From Trigonopsis variabilis (lineage: Eukaryota > Ascomycota > Trigonopsidomycetes > Trigonopsidales > Trigonopsidaceae), in assembly GCA_003707065.3 (NCBI GenBank), contig PPXM03000003.1:372001-436000 (forward strand): a stretch of 64,000 bases of DNA, in the 5' to 3' direction. How positions within the stretch are numbered: position 1 is the first letter of the stretch; each line of letters starts with the position of its first letter. The translations under genes and the position numbers were made by a program. Positions 21,476-33,669 of this stretch are shown here, one piece after another. A model generated the notes under the pieces. It worked only from the letters and a program-made list of their open reading frames with translations. It was not told the DNA's origin and did no database searches.

Positions 21476-21523
21476 ATGTTACCCTGCTGCGGACTCTTCT
21501 TCTTGTCATCAACAAAGCCATGA
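21476..21523 (+). promoter_or_regulatory. 15-codon uORF overlapping the next start (ATGA)
   Basis: ATG at 21476 opens a 15-codon frame whose TGA (21521-21523) overlaps the ATG of the following gene (21520-21522) in the sequence ATGA. If it lies in the mRNA, translation of the main frame would need termination-reinitiation or leaky scanning. Peptide conservation is unknown. Confidence 0.4.
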
Positions 21524-22230
21524 GAAAAAGTCTTCGTTTGGTGTCTAAATTATATCGAGACTCTCTATATTCAACCAAAAGACCTCATGAAGTTGCAAGC
21601 TCACCATCGCATTCAGTGGCGGCTTCATCTTCGTCGTCTCTTCATCATCCCAAGCGACTGAAGATAGCTGGCGACGACGGCTTGGTCGAGGAAGATGATA
21701 TATGGGACGACATACATGCTTGGCCTACTCCTGGTGCTCCTACTCCTTTGATTTCCGATCTTGTCTCTTGTTTCGATGTTGCTCCTGACCAGAACGAGCC
21801 ATGGATGGAAGACGACTCTTTGACTCCGCCGTCACCCTCTTTATCTCCTAGTATGCAGGAATCAGTCCCTACACTATCATTTAAGCATCTTGATCTCGGA
21901 AGATGGCCCATGGAACCTGGGAATGTCGATCTTTCTCCTGTTGGTACTCGCCATCCGGCCGAGCCGGCTAAGAGAGAATGGATTAGTACGACTATGAATG
22001 ATGTGGACGTGGATAAAATGTTGGAGGATTATGTCGACTGTCCCTCTGGAGAAAGTGCCACATCCACCTTTTCGGCGGAACGAATCACTCAGGTCCCTGT
22101 CTTTACTTATCTTCACCGACATCGACCCGATGACTCCACAGGAACCACCGTTGGCCTGAAACATAGGAGTTTGTTCAACGGAAAAGCTACCCAAATGATC
22201 GGTGACCTGGGAATGGAAGTGGCTAGGTAG
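21520..22230 (+). CDS. Uncharacterised Ser/Pro-rich acidic protein
   Basis: 236 residues from ATG 21520; an in-frame GTG at 21469 would extend it but is an unlikely start. No family recognised. A basic N-terminus (MRKSLRLVSKLYRDSLYSTKR) and a nuclear-signal-like HHPKRLKI are followed by an acidic/aromatic patch (EEDDIWDDIHAWP), a Pro-directed Ser/Thr region (LTPPSPSLSPS) with possible MAPK/CDK sites, and a final stretch with SLFNGKATQMIGDLGMEVAR. Mostly disordered by eye. Long open frame and low bias suggest a real gene, but I have no homologue to confirm it. Confidence 0.55.
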   Translation: MRKSLRLVSKLYRDSLYSTKRPHEVASSPSHSVAASSSSSLHHPKRLKIAGDDGLVEEDDIWDDIHAWPTPGAPTPLISDLVSCFDVAPDQNEPWMEDDSLTPPSPSLSPSMQESVPTLSFKHLDLGRWPMEPGNVDLSPVGTRHPAEPAKREWISTTMNDVDVDKMLEDYVDCPSGESATSTFSAERITQVPVFTYLHRHRPDDSTGTTVGLKHRSLFNGKATQMIGDLGMEVAR

Positions 22231-22768
22231 GAGCCGGATAACAAGGATAAAGGCAAAAGTTTGGGTTTCTGGGGCTTCTCTCTGGTTTCTTTTTTTTCTG
22301 GGTGGTGTCTTTAGGTTTTAATAGTTCTATAGTCTTTCTGTGAAATCTATCCAAAGATAGATATACAACTGTAGCAGAGTTTTTTTTTTCTAAATAGCAG
22401 ACCCAACATAGTGGTGAGCGTACTTTTCAGGATAGGCGTTAATGATTTACGTCTGTCGAGAGCGCTATTCTATCAAGCAAACCGTAGATAATAAATGAGA
22501 CTAGAGTTCTCCTATATAAGCTAACCTCCTTTGCGCATAGGTGAAATGCAGTTTTGACGGTCACGAGTTGAATCGCTGCTTCGTAGTAGAAGGTTCAGAG
22601 ATGTGCAAGGAAGAACAATCGCATCCAAACTAGTTTATATTATTCTTCCTGCTGGATCAGAAGGTCCAGTATATGACCATATCAAATAAATCGGACCCTG
22701 ATGGGACAAAGAGGAAGACCAGTATTTGCTCCCACTCACGGGTGACGGTAAGTAACAACACCTCTACT
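22231..22768. other. Intergenic before ARP1
   Basis: 538 bp. Contains T-runs at about 22290-22300 and 22381-22389 in the 3' UTR of the upstream gene. An in-frame ATG at 22673 lies upstream of the ARP1 start I chose; the residues between are not actin-like, so the later ATG is preferred. Confidence 0.4.
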
Positions 22769-24101
22769 ATGTCCTTGTCGGACAAGCTATTGAACCAACC
22801 AATTGTGATTGACAATGTGAGTAAAGCAATTCGCTGTACTAATATATTAAGGGAACAGGGATAATAAAGGCAGGCTTTGCCGGTCAGGAACAACCGAAAT
22901 GTTATTTTGCGTCGTGGTAAGATAAGCGTTATGTATTCGTGCTAAGTTCTCTAGTGTTGGGCGCCCAAAACATAATCGAGTAATGGCTGGGGCTCTTCAA
23001 GGCGACACGTTTATAGGAAGTCATGCTCAACAGCATCGGGGATTATTAAAGCTGCGTTATCCAATCAGTCATGGAATAATAGAAGACTGGGGAGATATGG
23101 AGCGGATCTGGTCCTACGTGTATGATGGGCCTGGTGAATACTCTTTGAGGGCTCATGCAGATGATCATCCATTATTAGTCACCGAAGCCCCTCTGAACCC
23201 GTCGTCAAATAGAGACCAAATGGCCCAGGTGTTATTCGAAACGTTCAATGTACCCGCACTATACATATCCATCCAAGCTGTTCTGAGTTTATATGCATCT
23301 GGTTCGACAACTGGGCTGGTTTTGGACTGCGGAGATGGAGTGTCTCATGCTGTGCCTATTTACCAAGGATTTGTGCTCAATAACGCTGTAAAGCGAATAG
23401 ATTTGGCGGGACGTGATATTACCGAACATTTACAGTTGCTTTTACGGAAGAGCGCGTCGGGTCTAGTATTTTTGTCTTCTGCCGAACGGGAAATTGTTCG
23501 ACGGATTAAAGAGACCTGCTGTTATATTCCTAAAGATCCACGGCAAGAAGAGATTCGTTGGGCTAGTTATCGGTTGAACTTGCTACGACAGCCAAAAGGA
23601 TCGAGAGTGATCAGCACCTCTAAGTCCAGAGTCACATCTGCTGCCAGCGCCGACACTGAAGGTGATGTGGATCAACCTCTTCGTCCAAGCACGTATACGT
23701 TACCCGATGGCCGTACAATTCAACTGGGAGCTGAGCAATTTAGAGCCAGCGAGATTTTATTCGACCCCGAAATCATTGGAGTAGAAAGCCTAGGTGTCCA
23801 TCAGCTCATCGCCGATGCTGTTAATCGGGCTGATCTTGACCTGAGATCAACTCTGTACTCTTCCATTGTTTTATCAGGTGGATCTACCATGCTTAGTGGA
23901 TTCGGTGATCGCCTTCTCCATGAACTCCATCTCCTGGCACCCAGGGATACGAAAATTCGTATCGTTGCTCCTCCTGAACGACGCTATACCACATGGATCG
24001 GTGGATCCATTCTAGCTGGCTTGTCGACTTTTAAGAAGATGTGGGTCAGCAAACAGGAATGGGCTGAAAACCCTGAATTGATCCATTCCAAATGTATGTG
24101 A
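22769..24101 (+). CDS. ARP1: Actin-related protein 1 (centractin), dynactin subunit
   Basis: Forms the short filament of dynactin that couples dynein to cargo. Exons 22769-22816, 22852-22916 and 22955-24101 (introns 35 and 38 nt) give 419 residues. Spliced, the N-terminus reads [19 protein letters not shown], the actin phosphate-loop pattern, then [61 protein letters not shown] (actin subdomain landmarks), [17 protein letters not shown], and the Arp1-type C-terminus [20 protein letters not shown]. It is about 40 residues longer than animal Arp1 because of an insert near residues 225-275, as in other fungal Arp1s. The final codons overlap a GTATGT, so a tiny last exon is possible. Confidence 0.92.
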
Positions 24102-24762
24102 AGCCCCTATACCTCAAACCTCATGTAATTTTCTCTTTTATCCGTGCTTCAAATCTTCTGCTATACTTCTTCAGTATGCACCTGCCTTACGGGCTTCTTC
24201 TTTCTCACCAGGTACATTAATGTCTCTTTGCTACCGCCTCTTCCACCTTCAAGCTGCATTATGTTATTGCATTTCGCGTCTAGGTAAATACCCTAGACAT
24301 ATTTGAGCGAAGTCCTTCCGAAATCATAGTGCTCAGTCCTGTGCTTATTGGCACGGTTTTCTCGTATCAGGCCACCCTATGTCCATTGGCTTCTCTAAGT
24401 ACCTCCTTCAGCTTCGATGGTCCCTTTGGTCCAATGATTAGGATCTTCCCTGTGACTCGCATGTACTAATAGAAAGCCCAAGAAGTCTTCTGAGACGCGT
24501 AAAGTAACTCCTCACGTGAGGTAGCGTTATGTTTGCGGCTCTTCTGCGGCGCCTTCCTAAATGGGTAATTATCGTGATCACTAAGAGATATCAACTGCTT
24601 CCCCGGACAACAATGAACACCAGACTTGCATGAACACACTCCTCTTATGCCCGATCACATTGACTTTTCTTAAATTTAATAGAACAGTTTATCATTTTCT
24701 GAGTTCGCTGCTACAACACTTGACAGAAATTATTTGCTAGTACCATGCCTTTTTAACCTAGA
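24102..24762. other. Convergent 3' region ARP1 / ELL
   Basis: 661 bp between two convergent stop codons. Pyrimidine-rich on the plus strand (24120-24260). No gene or RNA recognised; a small terminal ARP1 exon could hide here. Confidence 0.4.
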
Positions 24763-26362
24763 TCACCAGTCACCCCGCCTTTGTCCTGGAGGCACACCTG
24801 CCCAAAGTTTTGCCTTCCACTGCTTGAGTTGATTATGAAGACTATTCAATTCATCCACCATTGTAGTCTTGCCTTCTTTAACTTGCTGCTGCACAACATC
24901 GTATAGCCGATTATATTCCTCGTAGGCCGTCCTAAATTTGCGCGCCAGAGAGAACATATGTTCTCGGGATTCGTCATCTATCTTCTTATTAGATGAGGGT
25001 CGATCGTCAATGGTCCTTGATCGCTTATGCCGAGACTCAGATAGGCCACCACTTCGCGAGTCATCGGGTTCGAGAGACTTGCGTTTGTTGGTCTGTCTGC
25101 TAGTACTCATCTTGAGCTTTTCATCACCAGAATCTAGACTAGTCCTAACCGCAAGCGCCTTGACTTCAGACTTGGGAGAACTTGATGCTACTTGAGAAGA
25201 GTTGGAGTCCCCCTTTGTAGGACTGGGCGTTCGCGGTGCCATTTTCGGAGGAGAGGGTTCATCCTCATCATCACTATCTCTGACGTATTCAGCAGACTTG
25301 ATCTTTGATCTGGACTTGGCCGTAGTCTTCTTAACTTCTGCAGAAACAGCCCCCGTTAGCAGAGGAGATGAAGATGCTTTTTTCTCTACCGTTGGAGTGG
25401 AAGAGAGTAAAGGAGAAGAAGCCAGGGGTGTCGAATTGGAAGCCGAAGATAATACTGCTGGGATTTGACGCCTTCTTGATACAGGCTCAATCAACCTTTC
25501 CCTTGCTGGATGGTTGGAAGGGAGCCCTAGACGGTCATACACTTCTTGAGCTTTCTTGATAACTCGTTCTCTGTCGGGAACTGAATAAGGTTTCCAGTCC
25601 CACACACGAAGTTCGAGGTATCCTTTATCGGCGAGTTCGTACGACGATCCCACCGCAACGGCATATTGGTTGAGCAGCTCAGAGACAGATTCGCGGTCAC
25701 GGGCGGCATGAAGACGTTGGATGATTGCAGCAAAAGGGAGTGGATTAAGAGCCAAGAGATGTATTAGACGCATATCAAGGCTTTGCATCGGGTTAGAAGG
25801 TTTGGGAGAAGGCTGAGATGAAGAAGGCGCAGGAGAAGCCCGAGACTGAGGAGTGGAGTTTCCATTTGAAGAGAGCCAGCCCAATTTCTGAGAGCGGCTT
25901 TGACTTTTTCTTGTTTTTTCTCGACTAGGTTCCTCTTCAAGAATCGTCGCCTTCTGAGCTTTTCTCGCTCGGGCCAAGGTTTGACTCTGGGTCTTTAAGC
26001 GAGCTGCTGCTTTTGAATTCAGAGGCCGTGCCAACGAAATTCGGTGTGAAATGTCACCAACGTACACCAGAGATTCGTCCGCACCGGACGACGAAATGCC
26101 AGAGTAGACAGAAATATTTGCCGGTTCCGGGACCGCACTAATGGGGCTTATGTCTTCTCCAATTTGAATCCCCTTTAAGTTAGAATGCATAAAGGACCAA
26201 TTAAATTACCATTGAAGGCCCAAGGATCAGCTTCATAGGTGTCGAAGGATCGACCGAAGAGAGGTGATCAAGGACATCAAGAGAAAGTCGGACGTGGATG
26301 ACCTGGCTGCCACCGGTAGAGGAAGGATGTAAAATAGAAGGAGCAGGGAAAACAAGGGCCAT
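24763..26362 (-). CDS. ELL-type RNA polymerase II elongation factor
   Basis: Suppresses transient Pol II pausing, normally with an EAF partner. Exons 26362-26210 and 26172-24763 (37-nt intron, branch TCTAACTT, phase 0) give 520 residues. The first exon supplies QVIHVRLSLDVLDHL and MKLILGP, which complete the N-terminal ELL fold. The winged-helix part lies at about 183-260 (RLIHLLALNPLPFAAIIQRLHA, LLNQYAVAV, YLELRVWDWKPYSVPDRE). A long Ser/Pro-rich disordered linker with nuclear signals (KRKSLEP, RHKRSRT) precedes an occludin/ELL homology helical hairpin at about 465-510 (FRTAYEEYNRLYDVV, LHNQLKQWKAKLW). Comparable to S. pombe Ell1. Convergent with ARP1 and divergent from GAPDH. Confidence 0.8.
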
Positions 26363-27906
26363 GGCAATTATGGGAACTGGGTGATAGAGGGCGACTCAAT
26401 GCTAAAGAGAGAAACAACTAAAGAAATACCAAAAACAAAAAGTCTAACTTGATAAAAAGGCTAAGAAGGCGTATAGTCCAAGCAAATGAAGGCGATTCAA
26501 GAGTGTTGCCAGGGGAGGTCGTGTGTTTGATAGGACGTTCGTTTCTCAGGCGGACGAGCGAACAAAGTCAGGCAATGTTACTTTCCGTTCCAAACCACAG
26601 ACAGATAAACCTTGTTCTCCTTACTAGTCTCGCTTCTACTGGATATAATGACTCTTAGACAGCTATACTGACTGTATCTTAATATATAACTACACGTCTG
26701 TTTTCTACGCTTGGAGGTGCTTTCAAGTCTGTTGTCACCTCGTTGGCGCTAACCGAGTTCGAGAACAAAGACAGAAGTCGGGTCCGCTGACCGACATATC
26801 TGTCGCCTCATCTTCGACCGCGTAGCCTGGCTGTCCCTTTAGAATACGTGTTTAGCTTGGTCGCAGCATGAAAGTAGGTAATGCTGCGGAATCCGTGGAC
26901 ACACTTATACTATCGCTCTTTGAAAAAGCATTTGAGCTGATCTGTCTAATATAGAAAACCCATTTCCATAGAATGCAATGCTTGTGTGTTTTACGTATAT
27001 ATATATGGTGTCCCCATGTCCTAGGATATGATACGTTAGTTACCCTTGCATGAACGTCAGGTTGGTGTGGTGCTTCCATAAGGCGTCGGAATTTGACCAG
27101 TTCCAAGAGTCAATCATTGTAGTAATCAATCCTAGAAGTGCTCAAACCAATCCAATCAATAAATGTAGCAATCTGCTGCTGCTTTTATGATAATAGATCA
27201 TTATGCTCAATCGTCATGATCTCAGTATCGGCTGCTGCTCAATACCGGCAAAGAAACGACTGTCTGGGCCCGGGCTACAAGGGCGTACCTAACTAGGAAA
27301 TTCCGCTCAGATTCAGTAACCCCAAACAATAGAGGCCGCCACATGGTCTAGGACAAGTGAATGATTTAATACTTTGTAATACCATGTAGCAGAGGGTATA
27401 GCGTGGGAACGTCATACATGAGAGACTAACACGTCGAGGGCCTTACGGAGTGCAAGGAAGACAAGCAAGCCTGATTCCAATCAGATGCTTGGATCAAACG
27501 ATTGTAGTATATGTAAATTTGTTCTATCCGAACAAATCCTCGCATATACATCCTGCGATCTGCGCTAGACAAGAGGAACATGTGGTACCAGATGTGGTGT
27601 AATGTGACAGCTTAGGGTTTTACTAAGTCGAGTCTGGCATGATTGTCGGGCCCCTTCCACCAGCAATGGATGATGTAAAAAGCCAAAAAGCGATTGAAAT
27701 GTACAAGATTAAGCAGTCTATAGCTTTGACAGAGAAAAATTAGATGATCCGGTTCTGGTATCCTTGCAATCGTCAGAGAAAACCGCAAAAGATGGTCGAC
27801 CAGGTAGAGGCCATATGTAAGTGTCACCAGATTAGTGCTTTTAAGAACGTCGTCACCCGCTCCCACCCTCTTTCTTGACAGAGAATTTTCTAGTCACTTA
27901 TTAAAA
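26363..27906. promoter_or_regulatory. Long ELL/GAPDH intergenic region
   Basis: 1.54 kb with no supported gene; open frames at 26852-27106 and 27612-27866 (minus) and 26449-26658 (plus) lack protein-like character. A TATATATATA run lies near 26998-27005. Immediately before the GAPDH ATG is a pyrimidine-rich tract (CACCCGCTCCCACCCTCTTT, about 27856-27875), typical of strongly expressed fungal promoters, followed by an A-rich start context (TTAAAAATGG). Confidence 0.5.
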
Positions 27907-29625
<1,719 letters not shown>

Positions 29626-29828
29626 GAGGCTATCTGTTGAAATATAATGGATAACGTTAAATGTTGCTCGATTGACGTAGATTGTATGCTATCATCATGT
29701 TCTAAGCCGATCGTGGAATCAGCGAACCGGGTAAATTGTAACGGTTGTAACAGCTGACCCTGGACCGTTAATCTCATCCATTCTGACTCGTTCTCGACCG
29801 AATCTCAACTGTCGTCTAGTCTGACTCA

Positions 29829-32231
29829 ATGGAAACAACCAGCGATGAAGCCGGTCATATTTCTCCTCGACCTGAGGCTGAACGAGTGATAAAATCAGAA
29901 CAAGAATCCGGTTCGAGCACAGGAACGGAAAGGCCGATTAAAGTCGAAGAGGGAAATCAAGATCAAAAACTGGAGATGTGCGAGACAATTATAGATGATG
30001 TATCGATTGGGATTCTGCCTTCTGATAAACAAGAGCTAGTACCGGGCTGTTTACCGAGTGGAATAAAGATGATTGACTCGGGAACCAGTAACGAAGATGT
30101 CCAGGAAAGCAAGCTTCGTGATGGCGGTACAAATGGACGCATCAAAAGGAATGGTTCATTTGGGCAGGATAGCGAAGAATTTAAAAGAATCAAGCTTGAA
30201 CACAAAGAAGAAGGCGAAGGAAAGAATGGACGAGAAAGCAACATTGATGATAAAGAAATCATCAAGCCTAGACCGGGAACTTTAGATATGCTACCATATT
30301 CGAGCAAACGAACCGGGTTAGCTTATGATGTTAGGATGAGAAGCCACGCTAGATTAGTGGCTAATTCCAATGATTATACTGACCCACATCCTGAAGATCC
30401 CCGTCGGATCTATCGAGTCTATAAGACCCTTGTTGAGGCTGGATTGGTTGATGACCCTACAATGTCTGGGAAGAGCGATATCGGATCACTGTTTCTTACT
30501 ATTCCTATTCGAGAAGTGACCAAGGAGGAAATCCTGAAGGTTCATATCCCTCAACATTGGGATTTCATGCAATCGTCTCCTAACTGGACCCGGGAGCGGT
30601 TTTTAAAAGAAACTGAGACTGGTGATAGCGTTTATTACAATACCGAGTCATTTTCAAGCGCAAAGTTAGCTTGCGGAGGAGCAATTGAGACCTGTTGTGC
30701 AGTCGCTAGTGGGAAGGTGAAGAATGCATTTGCTGTTATACGACCTCCGGGACATCACGCTGAACCAGAAAAATCTGGTGGTTTCTGTATTTTTGCCAAC
30801 GTTTCGGTTGCTTGTCATGCAGTCTTTGATCGTTTTCCGGATACTCAACGTATCTTGATCCTTGATTGGGATGTCCATCATGGAAATGGTACTCAAAAGA
30901 TATTCTATCGTGATCCAAGGGTCCTTTATATTTCTCTTCACCGCTACGATGGGGGTTACTTCTATCCAGGCGGAGACTTTGGTAATATGCATCATTGTGG
31001 AGAAGGCCCTGGTTTAGGGTTTAATGTTAATATTCCGTGGGAAGAATCTGCGATGAAAGATGGGGATTATATGTATGCGTTTCAACGTGTCATTATGCCT
31101 ATTGCAAGGGAATACGACCCTGACTTGGTCATCATCTCGTCCGGGTTTGACGCTGCCAAAGGTGATCCTATTGGCCGGTATGAAATTACGCCAGCTTGCT
31201 ATTCCCATATGACTCATATGCTGAAGACTCTGGCTAACGGTAAGGTAGCCGTAATCATGGAGGGTGGTTACAATCTGGATTCTATAGCACACTCGGCTTT
31301 GAGTGTCGTCAAAGCTCTTCTTGGAGAACCACCAGGACGAATAGAAACTACTGTTCCTCAGCATCGGGCTGTTGAAGTCATTGCCAAGGTCATCTCTGAG
31401 CAATCCAAGTACTGGAAATGTCTGAAACCTGGCATGATGGCTTTAGAAGTGCCGCAATTGACCGCTTTCCGCCGCCTCCATAATGTCGTCCGATCTTATC
31501 AAGCGAGACTTTTTTACGATCTCTACGGACTGATCGTCCTTCCTATATTCCGAGATCGAGTATCGGAATCGTTTGTTGACCAAATCCTAGCAACTCCCTC
31601 GTTCCACACCGATGATACTTTGGTCCTGATCTTGCACGATACGCCGCCAATCTGGGGACAGGTTGACCCTAATACAGGAGCGATCGATCCGGCCGAATCG
31701 TTGCTATTAGACAATCTACATAAGTATATTGACTGGTTCCATTCCAAGAAATTTGCGATTATGGACGCTAATATCCCTTCCATCCTCAGTGGCTTGGAAA
31801 ATGAGCCTTATTCTCCGCAACAGGCAGCTCAAGATATAGCAGTCTATCTCTGGGACAATTATATCGAAGTCTCTGAGACAAAGAACATTATTCTCCTTGG
31901 CATTGGTGAAGCAGCTGGCGGACTTGTCCATCTGATCGGCCACCGTGATGTCCGCGAACGAGTCCTTGTATCCATTTCAATCGTGGGTAAAGAAGCTGTG
32001 CGACCCGTTCAAACGCTTCTTGACGAAAGCATTGTCGACTGGTATTATCGCAACTCTCTGGTCTTCACGACCCCAGATCACCCGGTCTGGCAGCCAAAGA
32101 AACCGCGCAAGAAATTCGGTAGAGTTGAGAAAGCGGAAGGAATGGAGATTAATGTGATTATGGAAGAAGTCCGAGAAGGCGTTTTTGACTTTATCGAGGA
32201 GGCCATTGAAGAGGCTCAAGACTCAAAGTAG
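29829..32231 (+). CDS. HDA1: Class II histone deacetylase, Hda1/Clr3 type
   Basis: Zinc-dependent lysine deacetylase acting on H3/H2B tails in repression and silencing. 800 residues, single exon, ATG 29829. Residues 1-150 are acidic/Lys-rich and disordered. The deacetylase domain spans about 170-490: His309-His310 in RPPGHHAEPEKSGG, zinc-ligand block DWDVHHGNGT near 350, SLHRYDGGYFYPG, SSGFDAAKGDP (second Asp ligand) near 440 and the catalytic-Tyr-type GGYNLDSIA near 480. The C-terminal third (about 540-790) is an Arb2-like domain, as in Hda1 and Clr3, which mediates complex assembly. Everything needed for activity is present. Confidence 0.95.
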   Translation: METTSDEAGHISPRPEAERVIKSEQESGSSTGTERPIKVEEGNQDQKLEMCETIIDDVSIGILPSDKQELVPGCLPSGIKMIDSGTSNEDVQESKLRDGGTNGRIKRNGSFGQDSEEFKRIKLEHKEEGEGKNGRESNIDDKEIIKPRPGTLDMLPYSSKRTGLAYDVRMRSHARLVANSNDYTDPHPEDPRRIYRVYKTLVEAGLVDDPTMSGKSDIGSLFLTIPIREVTKEEILKVHIPQHWDFMQSSPNWTRERFLKETETGDSVYYNTESFSSAKLACGGAIETCCAVASGKVKNAFAVIRPPGHHAEPEKSGGFCIFANVSVACHAVFDRFPDTQRILILDWDVHHGNGTQKIFYRDPRVLYISLHRYDGGYFYPGGDFGNMHHCGEGPGLGFNVNIPWEESAMKDGDYMYAFQRVIMPIAREYDPDLVIISSGFDAAKGDPIGRYEITPACYSHMTHMLKTLANGKVAVIMEGGYNLDSIAHSALSVVKALLGEPPGRIETTVPQHRAVEVIAKVISEQSKYWKCLKPGMMALEVPQLTAFRRLHNVVRSYQARLFYDLYGLIVLPIFRDRVSESFVDQILATPSFHTDDTLVLILHDTPPIWGQVDPNTGAIDPAESLLLDNLHKYIDWFHSKKFAIMDANIPSILSGLENEPYSPQQAAQDIAVYLWDNYIEVSETKNIILLGIGEAAGGLVHLIGHRDVRERVLVSISIVGKEAVRPVQTLLDESIVDWYYRNSLVFTTPDHPVWQPKKPRKKFGRVEKAEGMEINVIMEEVREGVFDFIEEAIEEAQDSK

Positions 32232-32400
32232 ACCTTTGTGTGATGTACACTATTAAAAATTTGACTATTTGCTTCTGTAGAACAGAGTATACACTCTCAA
32301 TGGCAATCTCGACCCCTAGGCAAGAAAGTATAGATCTCAGAAAAAGATTCGAGAGAAAAAAAAATTAGCGAAATGTTCCCACAAAAAAGGAAAAAAAGCC

Positions 32401-32410
32401 AAAAAAAAAA
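32401..32410 (-). terminator. Pol III terminator (T10)
   Basis: Ten A on the plus strand, read as T10 directly after the 3' end of the tRNA gene on the minus strand; standard RNA polymerase III stop. Confidence 0.85.
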
Positions 32411-32484
32411 TGATTCGACCCAGGATCGAACTGGGGACGTTCTGCGTGTTAAGCAGATGCCATAACCAACTAGACCATCGAACC
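32411..32484 (-). tRNA. tRNA-Val (AAC)
   Basis: 74 nt with no intron. The acceptor stem pairs GGTTCGA with TCGAATC (one G.U), discriminator A. Anticodon arm TCTGC-TTAACAC-GCAGA gives anticodon AAC (Val, GUU/GUC by inosine). T arm CCCCAG-TTCGATC-CTGGG; A box TGGTCTAGTTGG and B box GTTCGATCC are intact. The anticodon arm, variable loop and T arm are almost the same as in yeast tRNA-Val(AAC). No encoded CCA, as usual in eukaryotes. Confidence 0.96.
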
Positions 32485-33669
32485 GTTGCTTGTTGGAAAC
32501 GTTTTCTTTTTGGCATATAAGAGCCTCCAACGGCTATTCTAATACAAAAAAAGAACGCTATCTGATGCATTAAATAGGACAAATACCCAAAAACTTTTCC
32601 CTTGGAGAACGGTATTTGATGTAAATAGCATTAAAAAGAGGGAAGAATACTAGAAAAAAAATGGCAGCAGTTAGAAAGAAGCTTGAATGAACATTAATCA
32701 GGAGACCAATTTGGAAAAAAGTTGAGAACGCATGCCTCTCATTGAGGTGCGTATTCCAAATACAATAAGAAAGGCTTGAAATTGGAGATAATTTTCCCGC
32801 TAGGTTGCAACTATTTGGAATCGAAGTATGCTGTAAAGTAATCAAAAGGCCTAGACTGAATAGATGAAAAACAATGATGCATCATTGAGGTATAAAACTT
32901 GGGTGCTCCTGGGAGAACGTAGGCATCATGCGCGAGCATGCTAAAGAGGGAAAAGATAGTGGATACAAAGGCTTGAATAACCCGAAAAACTAAGCGAAAC
33001 GGCAAAGAAAAAGAAAGCCAGATTCCAATAATAATAAGTTTACTGACACTTTTCCGTAAGTCCATTCCATATACGTATTTCTGCCTAGAGCTCAACATAT
33101 ACATATGGGCATGTTCCAACAGGCAGCATAAGAAAAATTTCTCCCTATTCTCAGTTCGAGCCTTTCAATTGGCATTCTCTTCTACGTGTTCTCTGGACAG
33201 TGATTTCATTCTACCATTTGAAGAATTAATGTGAGTTTTTTTCTCCATTTTATCGGCGAGTCGATCAATCTGATGATAAAATTAAAAAGACAGAACACGC
33301 TTGTAGCAACATCTCTATGTTATTTTTATAGTTTAACAGTGGAATAGAATGAACCAATAATTTTGGTTTTCTCGGCAGCTTTCCTTTGTCTTGTTGTAAC
33401 TATACAGCTAGCACAAGCTATGATAGCACACTTGGACAGGTTGGGATTAATGCAGTAGGAGCAACTTGATTATCTGGCAGATGAAAAGGAGGATTCAGAG
33501 AAGAATAAGGCCTATAAGTGTAAAATAGGATGTTTCAATTGAACATTATTAAGAAATGAGATTGCTGCAAGCCACACAAGACCGTCACGATCTAGTCACG
33601 ATCGTCGTTTAAGTGTGATGTCAGAAGAGCATAGCTCTTTTGCAGGCACCCTTGTGGATAAGATAAGCT
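32485..33669. other. Gene-free, AT-rich
   Basis: 1.2 kb between the tRNA 5' flank and the stop of the guanylyltransferase gene. Open frames on the minus strand (32570-32845, 32811-33119) are hydrophobic by AT content and lack a family pattern. Nothing else seen. Confidence 0.45.
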
